This document shows positions 55,253 through 64,000 of a DNA stretch of 64,000 bases, one piece after another. The stretch spans positions 1 through 64,000 of the forward strand of contig JAIPMN010000482.1 of NCBI GenBank assembly GCA_020650975.1, in the 5' to 3' direction. This stretch comes from Apostichopus californicus (taxonomy: Eukaryota; Echinodermata; Holothuroidea; Aspidochirotida; Stichopodidae). The position numbers and the translations under genes are program-made. Under the pieces are notes generated by a model. That model had not been told where the DNA came from, searched no databases, and saw only the letters and a list, made by a program, of their open reading frames with translations. Within the stretch, counting starts at the first letter, position 1. The number at the start of each line of letters is the position of its first letter.

Positions 55253-55756
55253 GACAATGCCTCTAGAGATATTGAAGATTCGACCTCTCTATAAGACTGA
55301 AGGATAGATACCCATATATAGACAATGATAAATCAAAAGTGTCTAAGCTCTCATCCAGAGATATATTGAAATTTGTGAAAATTATTAGTCATTGGATTTA
55401 CATTTTAATTGTTTTATGGAAAAGTCTTTCAGCAAAGTAAGAAGAATTATTTCTTACATGTTTCTTTGAGTCGATGAAGCACAGAAATGACAGAATATAT
55501 ATAATTCTGATATATACTAGTATTTCATTTGACTTGTTTTCTTTGTTCAATTTTTTTGATGTTTTTTTATTTTGAAGGTGCTAGTTTTAAATTTTATTAT
55601 CCTATATCCACCGTTATTAATCTATATATTACTGTTTTAAATCTTTATGTATTCAACAACAATAATATAGTAACTGTACTGTTGTCCAAAGAGCAGCTCT
55701 GACCTTTTATTCAATGCGTTTTTTTTTTCATTTCTCTGAGAGTGAACTTAAGCATC

Positions 55757-55762
55757 AATAAA
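55757..55762 (+). terminator. Likely poly(A) signal of the CDH23-like gene
   Basis: First clear AATAAA after the stop, 505 bp downstream, in an AT-rich stretch. It would give a 3' UTR of about 520 bases. Later weak sites are possible. Confidence 0.55.
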
Positions 55763-56039
55763 ATATTTGGTCAATCGATTTGTAAATATGAAAAGTGGAT
55801 AAAAGTGTTTTTGGAAATGGTTTTTAATGATTAGAGTAAGATACAGAATCAAAATTTTCATGCAAATAACTGACATTGTCAGATTTATTTCTGTGATATC
55901 ACACTACATTTATAATCAGTTGGAATATTAAGTGGAACTGTGGCTGGCCATCATTTGTAAATTTAAGATCTAAGCTAATACTTCTATATTCAGAGAACAT
56001 TTAAATGTGATATCATAACGACAATCTCACAGATCCTGA

Positions 56040-56870
56040 AATAATAACCCAGTATGTCTCTGAAGACATAATTTTAATTATGATATTAATTAGGTACTCT
56101 CCTGTATACTGAAATTATTATCATCTGTGTCTTTGAAGACAGTTTGTGTCAATATGATGTAATGAGACCATCTCAGACCATCTCTCTGAGATCTTGGTAT
56201 ATTATCCTGTGCGTCTACGAAGACACTTTGTTGGTTTAATTAGACGTTCTTCTATATCCTGAAAGTTGATCCTGTGTGTCTCTGTGGACAACAGGTTGAA
56301 AAGGTTATCATTGGATACTCTCCATTGTCCTGGTATCTTATCCTGCGTGTCCTTGAAGACGTTTGTAAAATTTGTGATATCACGAGGCACCCTTGAGGAC
56401 CCCGATGTATTATCCTGTGTGTCTCTGAAGACAACAGTTTAATAATGATATGATTGGATACTCTCCTGTATCACGAGTTATTATCCTGCGTGTCCTTGAA
56501 GACGTTTGTAAAATTTGTGATATCACGAGGCACCCTCGAGGACCCCGATGTATTATCCTGTGTGTCTCTGAAGACAACAGTTTAACAATGATATGATTGG
56601 ATACTCTCCTGTATCCCGATTTATTTTCCTGCGTGTCCTTGAAGATGTTTGTAAAATTTGTGATATCACGAGGCACCCTCGAGGACCCCGATGTATTATC
56701 CTGTGTGTCTCTGAAGACAACAGTTTAACAATGATATGATTGGATACTCTCCTGTATCCCGATTTATTTTCCTGCGTGTCCTTGAAGATGTTTGTAAAAT
56801 TTGTGATATCACGAGGCACCCTCGAGGACCCCGATATATTATCCTGTGTGTCTCTGAAGACGTTTGCTTA
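56040..56870 (+). repeat. 143-bp tandem array downstream of the CDH23-like gene
   Basis: At least three near-identical 143-bp units (ttatcctgtgtgtctctgaa, then ttcctgcgtgtccttgaag, then tgtgatatcacgaggcaccc). Each unit is itself two related halves, and diverged half-units extend upstream to about 56040. It lies beyond the likely poly(A) site. Minus-strand frames through it are artefacts. Confidence 0.92.
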
Positions 56871-57649
56871 AATATGATATCATTGAATATTCTCATATAT
56901 CGTGAAATATAATCATGACATAACATGCAGTATGATACTGAAAGCATGCTAGTTGTGCCAGTCTGGATGTAGCTGTCACAGAAACAGAACGAAACAAGAG
57001 CGATGCAGTTCGTAGAGTTATTGTCTGTGTGTTATGTCGAGGTTATTCTACTTACAAGAAACATGACACAAATATGAAAGTGGCATAAAACTCACCACAG
57101 AGTGTCTGGTCTTTATTTGTTTATGTTTTAAAGGAACACTGTATGAGAACAAGAAGGTTCATATGTGAGTGAAGTACAATCGTAACCGTTTAATCCAGGC
57201 ATGGCGCAATAAACCTAGGCAATCATTATTAACCCGCACAGGGCGGTTCATTCTAGGAGGGTGGTGGACGCATAATTCGGTGAGCAGTAGGACGTGACAT
57301 TGATTGATGGTAGGGAACCACAAAGTTAAGTTACCACAAAATTGTCCGTCAAATGGATTGTCCGCGCATTCCGTACCACGAGTTCCAGTGTTTGAATGTT
57401 GTTTTTCAACAACATCTTAATCACAATTGTATATACTATTTTAGCAGAAGGGCATACCAAAAACGCAGTTATTGACTACAAAAGTGGGAAAAGGGTACTT
57501 ATGCATAAAAACAGGAAACCGGCCGTGGAGTACGCAAAATGGGGGAATGGGGGGGGGGGGGAGGGCGGCATGCTTCCCACTCCGATCGTCAATCGGGGGA
57601 AGATGTTCAGTCGGAGGTTATTAATTCAGCCGGAGCAGAATTAGACGAC

Positions 57650-57860
57650 TGGCTAGGGATGTTCACATCTCAATTCTATTTATTAGCACAAAGTTGCCTT
57701 TAGAGCTATTTATAGACCTAATTTATAGCCTAAATATGCCTCAGAATGCAATATTTGACTTCTAACCTTTGCATGTTTTCTAGGGAGGACCCCACACCCC
57801 CTACATGGGAGTCGACAATTACTCCGGGGCCACACCCATCATATGCAATATCCGTGCTTC
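57650..57860 (+). repeat. Dispersed repeat family (copy 2)
   Basis: Shares tagacctaatttatagcct, aatatgcctcagaatgca and caccccctacatggga with the copy at 7150-7360. Family not identified. Confidence 0.65.
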
Positions 57861-59419
57861 GCCTCTGGCCTTTGCATAAAGGTTCAAACTCCTATTTCAA
57901 TTTTCAAGTTGATTTCATATATGTTTGTACAATATAAATACAATTTAACATTACAGTAGGAAGGTTAACAAATGGACAAAAGGACACTAGGAAAACAGCA
58001 AGGCCCTTATCTCAGCAAGTGACCAAGACCTATATCTAAAGTCAGTCGGGCAAACTGTAGAATTGCCCTCTAACCCCCCCCCCCCTCCCCCTCCTCCCTC
58101 ACCTTTTAAATCTTGAGCACGCTATTGGAAACCGGAACATAACATTTGAAAAGTCAAGCAAACCTGTCAAGGAGTACAATGCTGAACACAAATGACTTGT
58201 ACAATCTTAAGAAGATGGGTAATTGTATTGACAAAACAACTGCCCGTTTTTCACATTGTAGGGTTGGCAGTTCTACGGTTAATTTAACTCGTCTGAAGGC
58301 TAATGAAAATGCAAAGCCAACTTATAACAAGGATGATAAACGCAGTGCATTAGGTAGCCTAGTATCATAGCGAACATCAATATTACAAATGATGCAAACA
58401 ATCTGGTATCCACCATTAGGACTTTGAACTTTATTTTTTTTTCTACAAACTGCTTATATAAATACGATATACCAGAAGTACAGTCACATTCATAGTTCAA
58501 GTGCCATAAACAATCGCTGTTTGATGTGTGCGGATAAAGATCGAAAATATGTAGTAATTGATGCTACATTGAGAAGCACTGAAAAAGAAATATTTTTTTA
58601 ACTTTCATTGAATTTTTATCATTATTTACAAATCCATCGAGAAGTGCTGTACTTCTAACATCGTCTAATGAAATAAACGGCCGGGTACAATATATCGACC
58701 TTCACGTAGACGTTCAGATATATTTTGTACTGTTCGATATAATTCTGGCGTCCGAATACATTGCACTTAATTACGCAATGTTTTATACTTCTGTATATAT
58801 TTATGCATGTCTTAACAATAGGCTGATACATTCACACGGCGTTCAGCCCAAGGCCCAATAGGAAGATTATTCAAGCCTAATAAATAGGCACGACGGAACC
58901 TATTGGGTCATGTGTGCGTCTGACCGAGGTTCTTCCCGGTCTGGGTCCATAGTTTGTTGACGGATTTAATCTGATGTTAAGTTAATTTGAAATGATGAAC
59001 AATATGATACATAGAATGATTAAATTAATATTGCAGATATGCGTCTAAGTCAGTTTCAGTGTATGCCACGTTGCATAAAATGCAACTATAAGGGCGGACC
59101 GGTGCATAAATTGCAAACGACTCAGTGATCAAACCAGGGGAGACGGACCTCGAAAACAAACGGCTCATTTGTCGTCTATAGGACGAAACTAGAACGTTTC
59201 GCTATCAAGCGGTTTATCAACGCCTTGGGAACTTCAACTTGGCTGCGCCTTTGACGCCTCAGACCCTGTGACGCAATAGACCCGAGCTGATGTTGCCGGT
59301 AGGCCACTTCGCTTCTAATTACAAAGTAACAAGATTAACTTATTTTATGCGTATACAAGCGGTCAATTAACCCAGGACGTTGCTACAGATTTTTAATTGA
59401 CCAATTTAAACTTTTCCTA

Positions 59420-60673
59420 TCATTTATTCATAGCGTTTTGATTTATTAAATTGAATGCATACATTTGTCCAGATGTCCACGTCGTCATCAATAGTTTCGA
59501 TGTTTTTCCAGTTTCTTGTGTCGTTATCCATCCGGAGTCCGTGTAATTTGATATCGTACTTAATATACTACGGCCATCTTGGCTATACTGAGTAATTATT
59601 GAATCCTGTTCACATTTGAACCAGGTCTCCTTCCACAAAATAAAGACGAATCCATTCTTATCTGCGCAAATACTAACTGGTTCTTTGCATCTATTGCCGG
59701 CTGGTTTCGGGAATTCGTAGAGTAGGTCTCCCTCTAGAGTAAGAGCGCATGCGCTTTGACCATCCCTATCGCATACTAAAAGGTTCCCTCCGCCGACAGA
59801 GAGATCAAACGGCCATTTGATTTTCGTGGGCAGTCGCACGGTTCGCAAATAATTTAAGTTACTATCGAGGACGTAAACATCTCTACTCTTGTAACACCCA
59901 ACAAAGATGTGGCTGTTTGTTTTATCGTACCCTATACACCTGACACCACGACCAGCAGGCCAATTGGTAGCGATGTCTTTGATGTTCTTCTTTTCGTATG
60001 TACCATCTCTCACATCAAATATACCAACCTCATCTGGGTCACAAGCAATTGCAACTCGGTAGTCTTTAAAGCTTGTGCAGAAACACGGAGATGTGGAGAA
60101 ACTGGTTTGCCTCGCTTCTAGTATCCTTTGAACTTGAACTTTACCGTCAATGTTAATAACAGATATGTGAGCTTGTTTATCTGTCGCGTCTCCAGTAACA
60201 ACGATGGTACCATTTGCGGTACAAGTCATCCCTCGGATGTACCAGCCGCTTCCTTTGATGCCGTCAACATCAACCACCAACTCATCCTGGTCCGACAGTC
60301 TAACGTCGTTTGTTTTGATGTACTTACGATATGGCAAGTTACTATGTTCACCGCTGGTTTCCTTCAGATTGTCGTTAGTAGAGTCACTTTGACCATCTTT
60401 TAATGATCTCTTGACTTGAATATCATCGATGATTTCGTCCATGTAATAATCCTTGGGAAACCCTTCAACTCCTTCGTTAGGGATATCGACCTGCTTTTTG
60501 CAGAGTGGACATACCAAAACGCCTTGGTTTTGTGTTATTAATTGCTCTAAGCAGTCTGCACAGTATCGATGAAAGCAAGGTAACTGCCTGGGGTTCTTAT
60601 ATTCCTCGAAGCAAACGCTGCACTGGCAGAGTCTTTCATCCATGTCATCCAGGATAGATAAGGGGGAAGCCAT
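59420..60673 (-). CDS. RING-finger protein with NHL-like beta-propeller (TRIM-related), single exon
   Basis: A 417-residue protein, probably a cytosolic E3 ubiquitin ligase. The RING (C3HC4) is at residues 18-58: Cys18, Cys21, Cys33, His35, Cys38, Cys41, Cys55, Cys58, with the usual LPCFHRYCADC and VCPLC. A charged linker (about 60-125) has no B-box cysteine/histidine pattern and no long coiled coil. Residues about 130-405 form propeller-like repeats (GMTCTANGTIVVTGD, VRCIGYDKTNSHIFVG, WPFDLSVGGGNLLVCDRDGQ, EPVSICADKNGFVFI). The closest families are TRIM2/3/56-like proteins, expanded in echinoderms, molluscs and lancelets. The frame is open two codons further up, but 60679 is TTG; the first ATG (60671-60673) has a good context (A at -3, G at +4). 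AATAAA overlaps the last codons (59423-59428). Substrate unknown. Confidence 0.9.
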   Translation of the reverse strand: MASPLSILDDMDERLCQCSVCFEEYKNPRQLPCFHRYCADCLEQLITQNQGVLVCPLCKKQVDIPNEGVEGFPKDYYMDEIIDDIQVKRSLKDGQSDSTNDNLKETSGEHSNLPYRKYIKTNDVRLSDQDELVVDVDGIKGSGWYIRGMTCTANGTIVVTGDATDKQAHISVINIDGKVQVQRILEARQTSFSTSPCFCTSFKDYRVAIACDPDEVGIFDVRDGTYEKKNIKDIATNWPAGRGVRCIGYDKTNSHIFVGCYKSRDVYVLDSNLNYLRTVRLPTKIKWPFDLSVGGGNLLVCDRDGQSACALTLEGDLLYEFPKPAGNRCKEPVSICADKNGFVFILWKETWFKCEQDSIITQYSQDGRSILSTISNYTDSGWITTQETGKTSKLLMTTWTSGQMYAFNLINQNAMNK

Positions 60674-60683
60674 GTTCAATCTA

Positions 60684-60700
60684 CTGAAAGAAAAGTTAAA
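60684..60700 (-). promoter_or_regulatory. Splice acceptor in 5' UTR of the RING gene
   Basis: On the - strand, aacttttctttcag lies 10 bases before the ATG, so the coding exon is preceded by a 5' UTR intron. Donor candidates on the - strand: acg|gtgagt (about 61645), caa|gtaagt (about 62295) and tcg|gtgagt (about 63640). I cannot choose between them. Confidence 0.6.
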
Positions 60701-63700
60701 AGACTCTTAGCTAATACGTAAACTGAAGAAAATATAACCAGTTATACCAGATAAAATATAAAGGTATACTCAGTTTCATAACTTAGTTGCTAAGCATTTT
60801 GTTAGCCATAATTTACTATAACTGAATCTTCCAATAATAAACATTTCATGCACTTATTTTCAAGTGAAAAGTCACTATCTTTGATTTCAGGGGGAAAATC
60901 ACAAGTTACTTCTACGCCTTCCAGCACAATGGATCATCTGTGCGTGGCGTCATGGCCACAATTTTCAGTTTCTTGAATATTTGTTTTTCGCCACTAAATG
61001 ACAATCTTTTGTTACAATATTTCTGAACTCTTCAACAGCATAACCTTTCAAATACAATTTTGTGTCCCTCTTCTTAATTATAACAACAAAATGGCACTTC
61101 TGAAATAACAAAATGAAACACGAGGAACTTGTTTTATCAAAAGGTGCACAAGCTTCTTATCATTGACAATGAAAAGACGCACTCTTGAGATTTTTCTCCT
61201 AAAAGTAGAGTTGGGACGGCGGCCCCTATTTTCTCTTCTCCGTCTTCCCAGTCGTAAGGTAAGGTGAAGAATCCTCTGCGATTCCAAATCACAGTCTCCA
61301 ATTTAAACCGTATATATTGAACATATACATGTTTCGATAACACAATTTCCTTGCAGCTATATATTCAATTTTTAATCTTTCGTGTTTCACCAAGGAGGAT
61401 GTACGAAGAAATTCAACAACTTAAAGACTACAATCTACTCTGAAGGAGGACATGTTCGTAAATATGAATAAACCTTTTTGTTTTACATTCTACTTGATTG
61501 CACTTGCTTGTTGTGATGGAGCAACAACCAAACGTAACTGATGTCTATGTATTCGGACAGGTAGCAACTTGCAATTGAAATGTGTACAGTTTGTTGTGTT
61601 AGATATATTCAATCAATTCATACTGTTAAGACGGATATACTCACCGTTCGCTTTCTCCTTGCCTTTCGTGGAAAAACACTGGCCTGTGTGACTGATCGAG
61701 AAACAGTTTTCCGGCTTTCAAATCTGACACCAACAGTTCCTTTTCTTGGTTGGGGCGTTGAATTAGGACTTTAATACCATGTAAACTATACAGTCAGCGG
61801 TAGGCACATATATGTTATGTCTATATATATATATATGCATACAAACAGTACACAACGGTGACTTGTATCATAGTGTACCAAGCGTATAGTAGATCATACC
61901 GAACTTCCAAACAATGTAAACAATTTGATATCTCATCAGGCGGACTTTGAAATTTGTTTTGTCTGCAAATCTTTATGAGAGGAATATTCTTGTTAGCTCA
62001 AGTAGTACTGTAAGTAATATTTTGCAATGTGGTCAGGGGGAAGGTCGTGTGTGTCAATAGATGATGATGTCATATCCGTGATATGAAACCTTGTAGTACA
62101 AAGGTGAGAGTAAGACTTAATTTTGGTTCCAAAATGATTATTAAAACATTCGAACTTTCCATGCATGAATTATATAAATTAATTGTTCGTCACCAGGAAC
62201 ATTTCGCGAACGAGTGTACTTTATAAACAACTGCAAAAACAGCTGTAACTCAGTCTTTGTATATCCACGACAAATATGAATAACGTTCAAGGACTGTATA
62301 CTTACTTGATGTAATAATTACAACAGGCGTGTAAATAAACTATAAAAAAAGAAGATGGTCTGATGTATATGTAAATCTTTCAGTAAGATCTTAATGTAAC
62401 TTAATGTAATCTCTAAAACAAATACAGTTAAATGGAAACTGTTCATTAAACCACTTTTGCGAAACAAGTGCTAAGCAGCTAAATGACACAAATAATTTAG
62501 GTAAAGGGTCAACTGTCGATACTGTTAAACTACTAATATGCCATGAAGGATACACAAATCGATACATTCAAAATGGAAGAATCAAAGAATGCTTGGATTA
62601 TGTCATTCGTGATGGAGCACGGAAGAACCACCCTCCCCCACCCACCCCACCCACTGTGGCTCAAAATTAGTCATTAGATAATTTTGGAATTTATAATAAT
62701 ACAAAGATACGAACGACCGCCACTGTCTCAGAATGCATACCCTACTTTGCTTTACATGACCGCACCAGTAAAGGCTACGACACTTAAAACAAGAAATTGA
62801 TTGTGCAAGAAAATAAAAGGATCTGTTTAAACTTTACGAGAAATTAGTTCAATCATTATTAAGTGCACTGTAATAGGATCGCACACAACTAGAAATTATA
62901 TTGGATTTCAATCATCAAAATTGACTAATTTTTACCTTGTTTACAGGCCACATCTGTATCAAAATCAGTCAGTTGTAAACTACACGTGTGTCTCTTATTT
63001 ACCTGTGAAAACAGTCACAGGGTAGTATTTTGCCAGCAGGAGGAGCAAAGTAAAAGTAGCCTACTGTTGGAAAAGACAATGCTGCCAACCTAGCTGTCTT
63101 TAGTGGTGTAGCCAGACCGGGAGGGGAATAGGGGACATGAACCCAGTCAACCTAACGTCGGGTCATATAGAAAAGTTTGTTATACCAGGAATTAACAATG
63201 TATCAGCGACACCAGAGGTTTATAATACCAGAGGTTTATTAAACGCGCGAAATTTCTTTTTATTTGCGAATGGGGGTTGGATTGATGTAAACAACTTACT
63301 ATATGTCATCGCCACGTGTGATTTATTATTTTCAAATGTGCAATTTGGACGAACGAAATTTGAGTTGACAACATTCTTAGGTTGATCATGTATGGTACAT
63401 ATACCAGGCTTGGCGAATTACGTAACTGTACGCACAGAGCCCATCACATCCTTTGGTGCAACTTTGCGTACAACCACCTACCAGGTAATCAGAGCGGTAG
63501 ATAGAGACAAATTTCAAAATGCCGCCCTCGATTTTTGAGAGGCAAATTGCGTTACTTGTACTGTAAGTTTATAACATTCCAATGTAAACAAAATTCGGTG
63601 TAACAGATAAAATATGCCCATTTGATGTAGCTAACTCACCGACCCGCACATACTTGTCCAAAGTCCGCATCTGACTGAGTTGTGTGTCACAAAATTAAAC

Positions 63701-64000
63701 CGATAATTTAAAAAGTTCACACCCAACGCGCCCATGTTATTTACGAAAAACAACAAACATTATTAGGCCTACGACAAGTTATTACAGGTGCATGCCACCA
63801 TTTCGGATGAAGGGGGTTTCAAAATTCGATTGTTTTTTACAAAAGGCCAGGGGTCTCGTGTTCCCCAGTTTGGGGATCACTTGTAATTTGCAACAGGAAA
63901 AGTTGGACGGGTTGGAAGTTCAAGTTGAGCTACTTATAGTACCTCCAGATTGTATATTACTGAACAAAGAATATCATCATAGTTCGTTCTTTATTACGAT
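60701..64000. other. Upstream region of the RING gene, no coding feature recognised
   Basis: Probably its 5' UTR intron and promoter side. Holds a TA microsatellite (61821-61838), a C-rich tract (62629-62653), and a short gtggtgtagccagaccggg segment (63100-63120) typical of dispersed repeats. The + frame at 63137-63385 (82 codons from ATG) resembles nothing I know. Confidence 0.6.

Larger units (their letters stand above)
55763..59419. other. Intergenic region between two convergent genes
   Basis: Contains the 143-bp array, a G run at 57541-57565, the dispersed repeat at 57650-57860 and a C run at about 58073-58091. Small frames at 57396-57644 and 58146-58370 resemble nothing known and were not called. 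58100-59419 otherwise shows nothing recognisable. Confidence 0.7.

Noticed and set aside
56202-56947. Series of 83-88-codon frames on the - strand at 143-bp spacing
   Set aside because: Same peptide repeated by the tandem array; not a gene family.
60674-60679. Start of the RING gene at 60679
   Set aside because: That codon is TTG; the first ATG is at 60673 and has a good initiation context.
63137-63385. 82-codon frame with ATG on the + strand
   Set aside because: No recognisable similarity, no neighbouring signals, and it begins in repeat-like sequence.

Overview
The window reads as animal nuclear DNA: AT-rich, with long introns, GT/AG splice sites, tRNA-derived SINEs and cut-and-paste transposon relics. 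The protein content and a single-exon RING/beta-propeller gene suggest an invertebrate deuterostome, most likely an echinoderm such as a sea cucumber. The species call is inference.

About 55 kb (353-55252, + strand) is the 3' part of one giant gene. I traced 55 exons by hand from reading frame, splice sites and protein continuity. They join without a break into 10,218 nt: 3,405 residues plus a stop. The product has 26 complete cadherin (EC) repeats plus the end of another (called w1-w27 here), a membrane-adjacent domain, one transmembrane helix and a tail of about 465 residues. By recall of the human sequence it is the orthologue of cadherin-23 (CDH23), the upper part of the inner-ear tip link. 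w7-w21 match human EC10-EC24 one for one, w26-w27 match EC26-EC27, and three extra repeats lie between the EC24 and EC26 equivalents. The signal peptide and first repeats lie left of the window; 1-352 is intron with nothing recognisable.

The introns carry many minisatellites. At least six exon/intron junctions have been copied together with their splice site (near 6215, 19202, 28465, 30965, 33221 and 40132), leaving decoy donors or acceptors beside the real ones. Introns also hold a hAT-type MITE with a perfect 8-bp target duplication, a smaller MITE, a foldback element between TTAA sites, tRNA-Thr-, tRNA-Lys- and tRNA-Ser/Leu-like SINE pieces, a hammerhead-like hairpin, a Harbinger-like relic and a 10-N assembly gap. 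Introns not listed separately held nothing I could name.

From 55253 to 59419 is intergenic or 3' UTR sequence: a likely poly(A) signal at 55757, a 143-bp tandem array (56.0-56.9 kb) and a dispersed repeat. A single-exon gene at 59420-60673 (- strand, convergent with the cadherin) encodes a 417-residue RING-finger protein with an NHL-like propeller and no B-box. A splice acceptor just upstream of its ATG shows that its 5' UTR continues to the right. No further gene was recognised in 60.7-64 kb. No operons, CRISPR arrays or rRNA genes were seen.
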